Notes: a model not told the origin generated them from the sequence alone. Counted from the first letter of the stretch, positions 17,021-25,547 are shown. The stretch: 64,000 bases of DNA from Fibrobacter sp. UWB4 (GCF_002210345.1 NZ_MWQI01000010.1:58127-122126), one strand, 5' to 3'. Numbers and translations are program-made.

Positions 17021-17155
17021 CTATGGGCGCGGACCTTGCGGTCCTTTGAGGTATGGGCACGGGGCTTGCGCCCCTTGGGGCATGAGCATTTGCTCAGAGC
17101 GAAGCGAGCTCAAAGTGCTTTAGCACGACCCCAAAGCGAAGCGACCTCATACCCT
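17021..17155. repeat. Highly structured multi-hairpin intergenic element
   Basis: At least five stems lie in 135 bp: GGACC/GGTCC (17031-17035, 17040-17044), GGGGC/GCCCC (17061-17065, 17070-17074), TGAGCA/TGCTCA (17083-17088, 17091-17096), GAGC/GCTC around 17097-17111, and GTGCT/AGCAC (17115-17119, 17122-17126). Two long-range stems enclose them: TTGGGG/CCCCAA (17075-17080, 17129-17134) and TGAGGT/ACCTCA (17047-17052, 17144-17149). The first two hairpins share the unit TATGGGC(G/A)CGG..CTTGCG. It lies in the 3' region of the outer-membrane protein gene, before its terminator. Confidence 0.6.
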
Positions 17156-17174
17156 ACAACTTGTTTAAATTTTC

Positions 17175-17209
17175 GAAACGCATTCCACTTGGGTGCGTTT
17201 CTTTTTTTA
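17175..17209 (+). terminator. Rho-independent terminator
   Basis: GAAACGCA at 17175-17182 pairs with TGCGTTTC at 17194-17201, followed by seven T. It probably ends the transcript of the outer-membrane protein gene and the structured element. The next gene starts 11-19 bp beyond it. Confidence 0.8.
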
Positions 17210-17219
17210 TTTTATGGGC

Positions 17220-17582
17220 ATGAAGAAAATCTTATCCCTCATATTCCTTGTATTGCTTTCGTCTTGTTCTGAACCGACGGAACGCATTGAAAAGAAACTC
17301 CTCTCGTACTTGCAGGAAGACTTGAAGTTCATGGTTGCAGAAACATTGAACGCCAATGCGACTAAGGCCGACTTGCTCGATGAACCGTATTACAAGATTC
17401 GTGATTTTAGGTTATTCGAAGGTGCAGAGGCTGAAATTTATGCGGCGTATGCAGAAGTCGATTTTTACATCTATCGGGACCTTGCCATGTACGAAAAGCG
17501 CAAGTACCGTTACGAGGTTCACGGTAGACATTGGGACCGTTATTCCAAGGTTCTAAAATTTGGTAAGGATAAAAATCCTTAG
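17220..17582 (+). CDS. Small lipoprotein of unknown function
   Basis: About 120 residues. The signal MKKILSLIFLVLLSSC ends in a lipobox Cys followed by SEPTERIE. The mature part is charged and mixed alpha/beta (KKLLSYLQEDLKFMVAETLN, YAEVDFYIYRDLAMYEKRKY) with no known domain. It probably folds as a small periplasmic or outer-membrane lipoprotein. The start could be the ATG at 17214 (two residues longer); neither has a clear ribosome site, and the terminator stem sits just upstream. It precedes mreB by about 60 bp, but nothing in the sequence ties it to cell shape. Confidence 0.65.
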   Translation: MKKILSLIFLVLLSSCSEPTERIEKKLLSYLQEDLKFMVAETLNANATKADLLDEPYYKIRDFRLFEGAEAEIYAAYAEVDFYIYRDLAMYEKRKYRYEVHGRHWDRYSKVLKFGKDKNP

Positions 17583-17645
17583 GTAATAGTTTCGACTATT
17601 TTAGTTATATTTTTAGCTGGGATTTCTACTATAGAGGGTTAAATT

Positions 17646-18668
17646 TTGTTCGGACTTTTTTCTTGTGATATCGGTATAGACCTGGGTACCGCAAATACGC
17701 TTGTCCATGTGGCTGGACAGGGCATTGTCATTAACGAACCGACTGTGATTGCTGTTGACCGTAAGAGCAATCGCGTGACTGCCATTGGCGGCGAAGCTAA
17801 GAAGATGCTTGGCCGTACGTCTGGCGAAAGCCGTGCAATACGTCCGATGCGTGATGGCGTGATTGCTGATTTTGAACTTGTTGAGACGCTCTTGCGCACT
17901 TTTATTACGCGTGTACAGCGCTATCCGTTGTGGATGGTAAAACCGCGTGTGGTGGTTGGCGTTCCGAACGGAATTACCGAAGTTGAAACTCGTGCCGTGA
18001 TCGACGCGATCAAGATGACGGGCGCGAAGGAAGTGCACCTGGTTCACGAACCGATGGCTGCCGCTATCGGCATGGGCATCCCGGTCGAAGAACCTGTCGG
18101 TAACATGATTGTGGATATTGGCGGCGGTACGTCCGACATCGCAGTGATCGCCTTGAACAAGTCCGACTGCAACGGCTCTGTGCGCGTGGGCGGTGACGAA
18201 ATGGACGAGGCCATTGTACGCTACCTTCGTACGATGTACAACCTCTGCGTTGGCGAAAGCACTGCCGAACAGATCAAAATCCAGATCGGTTCTGCTAGCC
18301 CGCTTGAAGAAGAATTGACGATGGAAGTCAAGGGCCTTGACTTTATTGCCGGTATGCCGCGCACGATTCCTATCGGTAGCGCCGAAATCCGCGAAGCCAT
18401 CAACGAACCGGTGACGGCCATTATCGAAGCTGTGAAGCAGGCCTTGAGCATCACGCTTCCGGAACTTTCTGCCGATATTTACGACAAGGGCATCATCCTC
18501 ACGGGTGGCGGTTCCCAGTTGCGTGGTCTCGATGAACGTATCCGCAAGGAAACGGGCCTCTCGGTGAACGTGATTGACGATCCGATGACTTGCGTTTGCA
18601 AGGGCGCAGCCCGCATTCTCGAAGACCTGGACAAGTACCGTCCTGTTTTGGTGGCTTCTTCTACCTAA
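17646..18668 (+). CDS. mreB: Rod shape-determining actin homologue MreB
   Basis: Forms actin-like filaments under the inner membrane that organise side-wall synthesis. 340 residues with the MreB landmarks in order: IGIDLGTANTLVHVAGQG (phosphate 1), GVPNGITEVE, HEPMAAAIGMGIPV, VDIGGGTSDIAVI (phosphate 2) and LTGGGSQLRGLDERI (adenosine motif). The start is a TTG at 17646, supported by GAGGG seven bases upstream and by alignment with the family N-terminus (MFGLFSCDIGIDLGT); no ATG is available there. First gene of the mreB-mreC-mreD-mrdA-rodA operon. Confidence 0.96.
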   Translation: MFGLFSCDIGIDLGTANTLVHVAGQGIVINEPTVIAVDRKSNRVTAIGGEAKKMLGRTSGESRAIRPMRDGVIADFELVETLLRTFITRVQRYPLWMVKPRVVVGVPNGITEVETRAVIDAIKMTGAKEVHLVHEPMAAAIGMGIPVEEPVGNMIVDIGGGTSDIAVIALNKSDCNGSVRVGGDEMDEAIVRYLRTMYNLCVGESTAEQIKIQIGSASPLEEELTMEVKGLDFIAGMPRTIPIGSAEIREAINEPVTAIIEAVKQALSITLPELSADIYDKGIILTGGGSQLRGLDERIRKETGLSVNVIDDPMTCVCKGAARILEDLDKYRPVLVASST

Positions 18669-18687
18669 ATTCTGAAATTGCACTTCG

Positions 18688-19515
18688 ATGCTTAGAGCTT
18701 TTCGCTTTATTGTCGATCTGTTTACCCAAAGGCATGGCGTTGTCGCTTTTGCCTTTTTTCTCGTTTTAGGGATTCTGGTGCATGCGTCTCCGACGGCGGT
18801 GCGCGAGAGCATTGTCGATAAGGCTCTTTCGACGGTGTTTTACCCGGTGCAGCTCCTGCTTGCCTCTGTGAACGACTTCAAGTCCTTGCAGGCCGAGAAT
18901 GACCATCTGAAGGCTGAAAACGCAAGGCTCCGTCAGGAGACTTACCACGCGAGCGAGGGCTTGCAGGAACTGGCGCGTTTGCATACCTTGGTGCGTTTTG
19001 ACGACAAGTGGGATTTCCCGATCGTGACGTCTCGCGTGGTGGGGCATAATCCCGGGCGTTTTCTGACGACTCTCGTGATCAACCGCGGGACGCATCACGG
19101 CGTGAAGGAGAACATGCCGGTGATGTCGATGAACGGCCTTGTCGGGAAAATTTCGAAGGCTTCGCTTACGCATTCCCGTGTGCAGCTCCTGGTGGACCCG
19201 AACTTGAAACTCTCCGTGCTTGAACGCCGTACGCGCGTGGTGGGCTTCTTGGAGTCTGTAGACGGTCATTTGCTTTCGGCGATGATTCCCTCGCATGCGG
19301 GCGTTGCCGAGGGCGATACGCTCATCACCTCGGGGCTTGGCGGCATTTTCCCGAAGGGGATCCCGGTGGGCACGGTGCACAAGGTGCGCAAGGCGGATTT
19401 GGATGTGATGAGCCTTATGGATGTTGAGCCGTTCCAGGAATTCTCGACGCTTGAGGAAGTCTTTGTGATGCAGAAGGAACCGGATTGGATTATCCAGGAG
19501 TTGCTCGATGAGTAA
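18688..19515 (+). CDS. mreC: Rod shape-determining protein MreC
   Basis: 275 residues, bitopic inner-membrane protein that links MreB to the periplasmic wall enzymes. A hydrophobic N-terminal segment (residues ~16-35) is followed by a coiled coil (SLQAENDHLKAENARLRQE) and the beta-rich MreC domain, with NRGTHHGVKENMPVMSMNGL near residue 130 and GDTLITSGLGGIFPKGIPVG near residue 210. Length and order match the family. The stop overlaps the mreD start by 8 bp, so translation is coupled. Confidence 0.95.
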   Translation: MLRAFRFIVDLFTQRHGVVAFAFFLVLGILVHASPTAVRESIVDKALSTVFYPVQLLLASVNDFKSLQAENDHLKAENARLRQETYHASEGLQELARLHTLVRFDDKWDFPIVTSRVVGHNPGRFLTTLVINRGTHHGVKENMPVMSMNGLVGKISKASLTHSRVQLLVDPNLKLSVLERRTRVVGFLESVDGHLLSAMIPSHAGVAEGDTLITSGLGGIFPKGIPVGTVHKVRKADLDVMSLMDVEPFQEFSTLEEVFVMQKEPDWIIQELLDE

Positions 19516-19993
19516 TTACGGGTGGTTAAAGACGCTTCTGATGTTTGTGCTTGCCTTTGCGGTGCAGTCAACGATTGGAGACTGGCTTAAGATTTTGGGC
19601 GTTGGGCCTGATTTTGTCTTGATTTTCATTGTATCTGTGGCGCTTCGCTTTGGGGCGGCTACGGGGTGTCTCTGGGGCTTTCTGGCTGGTTTTACGCAGG
19701 ATATCTATGCGCCTGTGGAATGGCTTGGCGCCAATGCGATTGCAATGACGATAGTGGGTTTTGCCGTGGGACAGCTGGAAGAGCACTTCCTCACGCTGAA
19801 CTTGCCCCCGAAAATTGGTGTCCTTGGGCTTGCGTTCTATGTGAACGATATGTTCTATTTCCTAATTACAGGTCTCGAAAAGGATGTCGTGACGACTTTA
19901 TTCCTGACGAAAACGATACCGGAAAGCATTTACACTGTAGTTATTGGCGGTATTTTGTTCTACCTCACTTCGGGGAAGAAGTCGGATGTATAA
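19508..19993 (+). CDS. mreD: Rod shape-determining protein MreD
   Basis: 161 residues, polytopic membrane protein of the elongasome. Four to five hydrophobic segments are visible (LLMFVLAFAVQSTIGDWL, FVLIFIVSVALRFG, GFLAGFTQDIYAPVEWLGAN, VVIGGILFYL). The aspartate-containing GFTQDIYAP matches the MreD pattern. It overlaps mreC at its start and mrdA at its stop by 8 bp each. Confidence 0.92.
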   Translation: MSNYGWLKTLLMFVLAFAVQSTIGDWLKILGVGPDFVLIFIVSVALRFGAATGCLWGFLAGFTQDIYAPVEWLGANAIAMTIVGFAVGQLEEHFLTLNLPPKIGVLGLAFYVNDMFYFLITGLEKDVVTTLFLTKTIPESIYTVVIGGILFYLTSGKKSDV

Positions 19994-21839
19994 CGATACT
20001 TCGGAGAATGAGGCCAGAGTCCGCAGAAACTGGAATATCCTGATATTCCTTGCCGGGACTGTTATTCTTTTTGCGGTAATCCTGTTTCGGCTGTTTTCTT
20101 TGCAGTACTTGCATTACGAAGAGAACTTCCAGCGTTCCGAAAATAACCGTTTGCGCCGCATCGAGCTGATAGCCGACCGAGGCTACATTTACGACCGCAA
20201 CGGGAATGTGCTGGTGCGCAACCGCCCGTCGTACCAGATTGCGTTACAGGCGCTTGAAATGCCGCGCAAGAAGGCGGACAGGGATTCCATTTTCAAGAAG
20301 CTTCTGAATATCCGTGATGCGGCTGGAGTGCGGCTGTTCGATTCCTTGTCGCTTGATACGGCGTTCCAGAGGATTCGCTGGGTGCGTACGCGCCCGGTCC
20401 GTATTCTGGAAGATGCGACGATGGAACAGGTCGCGGTAATTGAAGAGCATTCGACGGAATTGCCGGGCGTTTCGGTGATCATCGAATCGCGCCGAGAATA
20501 CCCGTACGGGACGCTTGCTTCGCATGTGCTCGGCTACACGAGTGAAATTTCGGAAGAACAGCTGAAGCTCCCGGAATATGCGGCATATTCGCAGGGCGAC
20601 CGCGTAGGGCAAAAGGGGCTTGAGCAGGAATACGACAAGGAGTTCCGCGGCAAGAACGGCCTCAAGCTTGTGGAGGTGAACGCCTCGGGGCGTGAAGTGC
20701 GAACGCTCTCGGATGTGGGGGGCTTTATTGCGCCTGAACCGGGACTGCACATGATTTCGACGATAGACCTGAAGCTGCAAAAGGCGGCCGAGGCGGCGAT
20801 TCCCGATTCGGTAAAAGGCGCCTTGGTGGCGCTGGACCCACGCAATGGAGAAATCCTCGCGATGGTTTCTTCGCCGCGACTCGACCCGAACATCTTTTCC
20901 TTGAAGCGTCGTGAACGCAACAAGGGCTGGGCGCATGTGGCGCTTGATTCGATGCGTCCGCTGACGAACCGCGCGATTTCGGGCATTTATCCGCCGGCGT
21001 CGATTTTTAAGCTCGTGACGTCCGGGGCGGGGCTTGAAAGCGGGATTATCTCGGAGACAAAGTATTACCCGAAAGCCTGTACGGGCGGTTACCAGTATGG
21101 TTCGCGTTACCAGAGGTGCTGGGGTGTGCATGGGAACCTGAATGTGGTGCATGCGCTTCGCCTCTCGTGCGATGTGTATTTCTATCAGGCGGGTCTTGAA
21201 ATAGACATGGCGCGTATCAACGAATTTGCGCGGCGCTTTGGCTATGGGGAAAAACTGCTGGGCGTGGATATTCCGGGCGAGCGCGCTGGATGGCTTCCGG
21301 ATTCGGCATCGTTTAACCAGCGCAACAAGCGCCTCGGCTGGCGCTGGGCGCGCGGGCTTATTCTGAACCTCTCGATTGGGCAGGGGCAGATGGTGACGCC
21401 TTTGCAGCAGGCCGTGTTTATTGGTTCTGTAGCAACGAACAAGGGTGTATACCGCCCGCATTTTATGAAGGAACTGCAGGATGCCGAGGGCAACGTGGTG
21501 CGCCGTTTTGAACCGGAGGTTATCCGCCCGGGGACAATGAAGCCTGAGACGCACCGTGTGCTCTTGAATGCAATGGACTCTGTGGTAAACCATCCGGGGG
21601 GAACGGGCAAGAAAGCCGCAGTACCTGGAATTCGTGTGGGCGGCAAGACCGGTTCTGGCGAATGGAAAAAAGGGCAGAAGACGCATGCCTGGTTTGCTGC
21701 GGCAGCCCCTTTGGATGACCCGCAAATCGCCCTTGCCGTAATTATTGAAGCTGGCGGCGGTGGCGGTTCTGTGGCAGCCCCGATAGCTCATAAAGTGCTG
21801 ATGGCGTTTTTTGGTAAAGAAGAAGAGGAACAGGAATGA
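19986..21839 (+). CDS. mrdA: Penicillin-binding protein 2 (elongation transpeptidase)
   Basis: 617 residues; cross-links side-wall peptidoglycan with RodA. An N-terminal membrane anchor (residues ~17-38) is followed by the PBP dimerisation region (RGYIYDRNGNVLVRNRPSYQ) and the transpeptidase domain. The catalytic motifs are PPASIFK with Ser339 and Lys342, SCD in LSCDVYFYQAG (SxD replaces SxN, as is usual in PBP2) and KTGSG at Lys554. The ATG at 19986 overlaps the mreD stop by 8 bp. An in-frame ATG at 19944 would extend into mreD and adds no conserved residues. mrdA overlaps rodA by 4 bp. Confidence 0.96.
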   Translation: MYNDTSENEARVRRNWNILIFLAGTVILFAVILFRLFSLQYLHYEENFQRSENNRLRRIELIADRGYIYDRNGNVLVRNRPSYQIALQALEMPRKKADRDSIFKKLLNIRDAAGVRLFDSLSLDTAFQRIRWVRTRPVRILEDATMEQVAVIEEHSTELPGVSVIIESRREYPYGTLASHVLGYTSEISEEQLKLPEYAAYSQGDRVGQKGLEQEYDKEFRGKNGLKLVEVNASGREVRTLSDVGGFIAPEPGLHMISTIDLKLQKAAEAAIPDSVKGALVALDPRNGEILAMVSSPRLDPNIFSLKRRERNKGWAHVALDSMRPLTNRAISGIYPPASIFKLVTSGAGLESGIISETKYYPKACTGGYQYGSRYQRCWGVHGNLNVVHALRLSCDVYFYQAGLEIDMARINEFARRFGYGEKLLGVDIPGERAGWLPDSASFNQRNKRLGWRWARGLILNLSIGQGQMVTPLQQAVFIGSVATNKGVYRPHFMKELQDAEGNVVRRFEPEVIRPGTMKPETHRVLLNAMDSVVNHPGGTGKKAAVPGIRVGGKTGSGEWKKGQKTHAWFAAAAPLDDPQIALAVIIEAGGGGGSVAAPIAHKVLMAFFGKEEEEQE

Positions 21840-23083
21840 GTACCGATCGCATTCAGGACAAATCGTTAAAGTTCGATTGGCTCTTTATTGCTGTGACGCT
21901 TGTGCTTATGACATTTGGCGTGTTCCTCGTGTATTCGGCGACCGTGGGCGAGGAACTGGCCCTTTACAATACCCACTGGTTTAAGCAGATTGTCTACTTT
22001 CTGACAGGTATTGCGATTGCTGTTGGCCTCGTGTTTGTGAAAATTGACTGGCTCAAGCGTATTGCGGTTCCGTCCTATGCCATTGCGTTGGTCTTGCTTT
22101 TGTTCGTGCTCATCTTTGCGGGTGACGTGAAGGGGGCGGGGCGCTGGATTGACTTGAAAGTGATCAAGTTGCAGCCTTCGGAATTTGCAAAGATTGCGTA
22201 CCTCATTACGATTTCGTACTGGCTTTCGAAACATCCGGTGAGCTTGCATAAGCTCAAGACTTTTTTGGTGCCGCTCGGGCTTTTTGTTGTGCCGTTCCTG
22301 CTTGTGCTGAAGCAGCCGGATTTGAGCACGGCGCTTGTGTTTACGGCGGTGACGCTTGTCGGGTTCTTTTTTGCGGGGCTGACCTTTACGGACTTGTTTT
22401 TGATTGTAAGCCCTGTGCTATCAGTGCTGTTTTCGCATTCGCAGTCGATGGTGATGCAGGTTTTGTGGGGCGTGTTGATTTGCTTTGTCGTTTTCTCCGT
22501 GTTGCGCAGGCACTTGTCCAAAAAGTTCTCGGGTGTGATCATTGCGACGAACATCTTGGCGGGGTATGCCAGTACGATGGTGTGGAACATGCTGGAGCCG
22601 CACCAGCAGAAGCGCGTGAACACGTTCCTGGATCCGATGAGTGACCCGCTGGGCGATGGCTATCAGGTGTTGCAGTCGCTCACGGCAATTGGTAGTGGCG
22701 GTATTGGTGGCAAGGGCTTTGGAAACGGTTCCCAGACGAATCTCTCGTTTTTGCCCGAAGAACATACGGACTTTATCTTTAGCGTGCTCGGGGAGCAGTT
22801 TGGCTTTGTCGGGTGTGCTGCAATTCTTGTGCTGTTTACGTTGTTCTTGTGGCGAGCCTCATCGATTTGCAAGACGAACGATGACCCGTTTGTGACGCTT
22901 GTGACGATGGGCGCGTGCACGATATTCTTGTTCCACATCACGGTGAATATTGCAATGACGATTGGGCTTATGCCGGTGACAGGGCTTCCGTTGCCATTTC
23001 TCTCCTATGGCGGTTCTTTTGCGCTTGTGTGCATGTTCCTCGTGGGACTCTTGATGTGCCTACGTTATCAGGGGAATAAGTGA
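21836..23083 (+). CDS. rodA: SEDS peptidoglycan polymerase RodA
   Basis: 415 residues, about ten membrane segments; polymerises glycan strands from lipid II with PBP2. The SEDS signatures are present: GAGRWIDLKVIKLQPSEFAK near residue 102, and the C-terminal GFGNGSQTNLSFLPEEHTDF followed by IFSVLGEQFGFVG, then MTIGLMPVTGLPLPFLSYGG. Length is slightly above E. coli RodA because of a longer middle region (residues ~195-260). It overlaps mrdA by 4 bp (ATGA) and ends the rod-shape operon. Confidence 0.95.
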   Translation: MSTDRIQDKSLKFDWLFIAVTLVLMTFGVFLVYSATVGEELALYNTHWFKQIVYFLTGIAIAVGLVFVKIDWLKRIAVPSYAIALVLLLFVLIFAGDVKGAGRWIDLKVIKLQPSEFAKIAYLITISYWLSKHPVSLHKLKTFLVPLGLFVVPFLLVLKQPDLSTALVFTAVTLVGFFFAGLTFTDLFLIVSPVLSVLFSHSQSMVMQVLWGVLICFVVFSVLRRHLSKKFSGVIIATNILAGYASTMVWNMLEPHQQKRVNTFLDPMSDPLGDGYQVLQSLTAIGSGGIGGKGFGNGSQTNLSFLPEEHTDFIFSVLGEQFGFVGCAAILVLFTLFLWRASSICKTNDDPFVTLVTMGACTIFLFHITVNIAMTIGLMPVTGLPLPFLSYGGSFALVCMFLVGLLMCLRYQGNK

Positions 23084-23154
23084 TTAGTAGGCAGTAGGCG
23101 GTGGTTTGTGGTTAGGAACGTCATCCTGAACGGCGAACGCCGTGAAGGATCCAG
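23084..23154. repeat. AGTAGG-type degenerate repeats and GTCATCC palindrome
   Basis: Directly after rodA, short degenerate units (TAGTAGGCAGTAGGCGGTGG) are followed by a palindromic element at 23120-23154 that begins GTCATCCTGA, has a CGGCG/CGCCG stem at 23131-23142 and ends GGATCCAG. The same GTCATCC...GGATCCAG frame recurs at 53232. Confidence 0.6.
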
Positions 23155-23265
23155 TGAAGTTTTATTTGGTAGAACTTTAAAGAAATTTTTACGGTCCAAA
23201 ATCCTGAAAAAAAGCGTGTTATAGAGGTGGGCGCGATTTTGCGCTGCTTTATGACAGGAGGCTTT

Positions 23266-23994
23266 ATGGGCGTTTTACGGACGGTATCAAATTTTGTTTT
23301 CGGGATGGAGTGCCTAGGATGTGGGAATTCTTCGGAGAAGCTTGACCCGTGGCTTTGCCCGTCTTGTGCGGCGGAACTGGCTCGTGAATCGTGTTCGCCT
23401 AAATTCCCGAACGAGGATGTCTTTTGCCTTTTCCCGATGCGTCCTTTGACAAGGCGCCTTGTGCATGCGCTCAAGTACAGGAATATTCCGGGGCTTGCGT
23501 CCTACCTGGTGCGCCATTCGTCGGCGGTAAGGCAGGGGATGGTGGCGCAGGAGCTATCGATGCTTGCGCAACCGCTTTACTTTGTACCGGTGCCGCTTCA
23601 CAGGGCCAGGTATCGCGAGCGTGGGTACAACCAGGCGGAACTTCTGGCGGCGGCGCTTGCTGTTGCGACTGGCGGTAAGGTTTGCCGCCTACTAAAGCGC
23701 AAGACGTTCGTGGTTTCACAGACTAAGCTTTCGAAAGAGGAACGCGAAATGAATGTGGCGGGGGCGTTTGTTGCAAAATTCCCTAGGAAAATGCCCACGC
23801 GGGGGAGTGTCGTCGTCGTGGACGATGTCTTTACGACAGGGGCGACGACTTCATCGTGCTTGGCTGCGTTTGGGGCGGATTTCCCGCTCCCCTTGAAGGT
23901 GTGTACACTTATTTATGATGAGCCTGCGACTGCTGTTGCGGACTTTGCTGCAGATTGCCGCGCGGATTGGGACGGGCTTCGCAGTAGGCGGTAG
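23266..23994 (+). CDS. comF: ComF-family phosphoribosyltransferase-like protein
   Basis: 242 residues. ComF-type proteins are cytoplasmic and, where competence exists, are needed for DNA uptake. An N-terminal zinc-finger-like four-Cys region (CLGCGNSSEKLDPWLCPSC) is followed by a phosphoribosyltransferase fold with PLHRARYRERGYNQAELLA and the PRPP-binding VVVVDDVFTTGATTSSCL. The ATG at 23266 is chosen for AGGAGG at 23256-23261; longer frames from 23227 or 23251 lack such a site. The last residues (LRSRR and the stop) come from an AGTAGGCGGTAGG repeat, so the C-terminus may have been changed by repeat insertion. No other competence gene is in the window. Confidence 0.85.
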   Translation: MGVLRTVSNFVFGMECLGCGNSSEKLDPWLCPSCAAELARESCSPKFPNEDVFCLFPMRPLTRRLVHALKYRNIPGLASYLVRHSSAVRQGMVAQELSMLAQPLYFVPVPLHRARYRERGYNQAELLAAALAVATGGKVCRLLKRKTFVVSQTKLSKEEREMNVAGAFVAKFPRKMPTRGSVVVVDDVFTTGATTSSCLAAFGADFPLPLKVCTLIYDEPATAVADFAADCRADWDGLRSRR

Positions 23995-24035
23995 GAAGTA
24001 TGAATTACTAATTCCTACTTCCTAATTCCGAATTA

Positions 24036-24060
24036 AAAAAGCTCCCCGAAGGGAGCTTTT
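24036..24060 (-). terminator. Terminator of tRNA-Ser (also usable on the plus strand)
   Basis: AGCTCCC at 24040-24046 pairs with GGGAGCT at 24051-24057 around CGAA, flanked by A-tracts and T-tracts on both sides. It can end the minus-strand tRNA transcript and the plus-strand comF transcript. Confidence 0.8.
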
Positions 24061-24062
24061 TA

Positions 24063-24143
24063 CGGAGGAAGAGGGACTCGAACCCCCAAGCCTTACGGCG
24101 GCGGTTTTCAAGACCGCTGACTTACCAATTAGCCTATTCCTCC
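24063..24143 (-). tRNA. tRNA-Ser (anticodon UGA)
   Basis: On the minus strand the acceptor GGAGGAA pairs with TTCCTCC, followed by discriminator G. The anticodon arm is GCGGT-CTTGAAA-ACCGC, giving anticodon TGA. A 13-nt variable arm of class II type and a T-arm with TTCGAGT are present. CCA is not encoded. 81 nt including the discriminator. Confidence 0.93.
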
Positions 24144-24156
24144 AATTGGTGCGCAA

Positions 24157-24186
24157 AGAATAGAAAAAATACTTGGATATCGTCAA
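24157..24186 (-). promoter_or_regulatory. Promoter of tRNA-Ser
   Basis: On the minus strand, TTGACG (24181-24186) and TATTCT (24157-24162) are spaced 18 bp. The -10 hexamer lies 13 bp upstream of the mature 5' end. Confidence 0.6.
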
Positions 24187-24193
24187 CGATACT

Positions 24194-24221
24194 TTGCATT
24201 TTATGCAGAAATAACTATTTT
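24194..24221 (+). promoter_or_regulatory. Possible promoter of the HD-GYP gene
   Basis: TTGCAT at 24194-24199 and TATTTT at 24216-24221 are 16 bp apart. The -10 hexamer ends only 10 bp before the ATG, and no Shine-Dalgarno is present, which would give an almost leaderless mRNA. Weak hexamers. Confidence 0.3.
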
Positions 24222-24231
24222 TTTACATACT

Positions 24232-25425
24232 ATGAGCTATCAAGGAAACGCTACCGATCTTGGAGACGGCGAAGTCGCTGCTCTTTTGTTCGAGTACATG
24301 CCCAAAATTGCTGCAGAGCATAAAACGGACAGTCTCCTTATGCTTATGGCTGATTTAGGCCGAAAAATTGTCCAGGCCGACCGCTGCTCGCTCTGGCTTG
24401 TCGATGAAGAACGTAACGAACTTTGGACAAAAGTTGCCCATGGCGTGAGCGAACTGCGAATACCGCTATCGGCTGGCTTTGTCGGCTATTCCCTCAAGAC
24501 GGGTGAACCGCTTTTGGTGGAAGACGCGTACTGCGATTCCAGGTTTGACCGGCGGAGCGATGTCAAGAGCGGTTACCATACGACATCCGTTATGACGATG
24601 CCGCTAGAAAGCGACGATCGTGTAATGGGCGTATTTCAGGCGATCAACAAGGTCGGGGAAAACGTATTCTTTTCCGAGAAAGACCTGGAACGCTTGAAAC
24701 TTATTTCGGTTTATTCTGCAAAGACGATTGAGTCTGCAATGCGGGCCCAGAAGCTAGAGCGCTATGCGAAGCAACTGGAGCGCAAGGCCGATGAACTCAA
24801 GTCGGCGCACATGGAACTTATCCGCATTCTGGGTGAAGTTTCTGAATTCCGCAGCCACGAAGTGGGTGACCACATTCACCGTGTTGCAGAAATTTCATTG
24901 AAGCTTGCCCGCTATATGGGACTTCCTTCAGAACAGCAGGAGTTGATTTTCTACGCGGCTCCGCTGCACGACCTTGGAAAGGTCGGTATTCCGGATATGG
25001 TTCTGAATAAAGCTGGCAAGCTGACCCCAGAAGAATATGAACGGATGAAGGCTCATTCCATTATCGGTCGTACTTTGCTCCGTGATTCCAAGACGGATTT
25101 GCTTTGCATGGCCTCGGATATTGCCGGCTGCCATCATGAACGCTGGGATGGCACGGGTTACCCGGATAGGCTAAAAGGTGAAGAAATCCCGCTTGCCGCC
25201 CGTATTTGTGCTGTGGCGGATGTCCTGGATGCGCTTTCTAGCCCGCGCTGTTACAAGCCGGCCTGGCCTGAAGAAAAAGTCAAGGAAGAAATGCAAAGAT
25301 CTCGTGGCTCGTATTTCCAGCCGGAGCTTGTAGATATTTTAATGGATCACTGGGACGAATTTTATTCCTGCTATAGGCCTGAAGGCGAGTTTGCTAAGAA
25401 AGGCCTCTTGCCGCCTGTGAAATAA
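24232..25425 (+). CDS. GAF / HD-GYP cyclic-di-GMP phosphodiesterase
   Basis: 397 residues, cytoplasmic. An N-terminal GAF sensor domain (residues ~25-170, DRCSLWLVDEERNELWTKVA and VMGVFQAINKVG) is joined by a coiled-coil linker (~170-200) to an HD-GYP domain (~200-390). The HD-GYP motifs are HDLGKVGIPD (metal-binding HD), AHSIIGRTLL, HHERWDGTGYPDRLKGEEIP and ADVLDALSS. These are the residues needed to hydrolyse c-di-GMP, so it is probably active and tuned by a small ligand on GAF. It stands alone between two tRNA genes of opposite strand. Confidence 0.92.
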   Translation: MSYQGNATDLGDGEVAALLFEYMPKIAAEHKTDSLLMLMADLGRKIVQADRCSLWLVDEERNELWTKVAHGVSELRIPLSAGFVGYSLKTGEPLLVEDAYCDSRFDRRSDVKSGYHTTSVMTMPLESDDRVMGVFQAINKVGENVFFSEKDLERLKLISVYSAKTIESAMRAQKLERYAKQLERKADELKSAHMELIRILGEVSEFRSHEVGDHIHRVAEISLKLARYMGLPSEQQELIFYAAPLHDLGKVGIPDMVLNKAGKLTPEEYERMKAHSIIGRTLLRDSKTDLLCMASDIAGCHHERWDGTGYPDRLKGEEIPLAARICAVADVLDALSSPRCYKPAWPEEKVKEEMQRSRGSYFQPELVDILMDHWDEFYSCYRPEGEFAKKGLLPPVK

Positions 25426-25446
25426 ATCACACTGAATTTTTTTTGT

Positions 25447-25476
25447 GCCCGCCAACGTGCGGGCGTATTTTTTTAT
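25447..25476 (+). terminator. Terminator after HD-GYP gene
   Basis: GCCCGC at 25447-25452 pairs with GCGGGC at 25459-25464, followed by GTATTTTTTT. Confidence 0.82.
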
Positions 25477-25487
25477 TGGGGGAGGGT

Positions 25488-25513
25488 GATTCCCGCTCGG
25501 AGGCGGGAATGAC
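25488..25513. repeat. Interspersed palindromic repeat (ATTCCCGC...GCGGGAAT)
   Basis: ATTCCCGC (25489-25496) and GCGGGAAT (25503-25510) form a perfect 8-bp stem around TCGGAG, followed by GAC. The same 26 bp occurs unchanged at 29831-29856. Its architecture resembles the Neisseria dRS3 repeat, but the family here is not established. Confidence 0.75.
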
Positions 25514-25547
25514 AATGAAAAAGGCGGGAAATTGCCGAAAATAAAGA

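Noticed and set aside
19944..19985. Longer N-terminus for PBP2
   Set aside because: It overlaps mreD deeply and adds residues without similarity; the ATG at 19986 fits the family start.
20244..21791. A 515-codon minus-strand frame opposite mrdA
   Set aside because: The plus frame has PBP2 motifs; the antisense frame has none.
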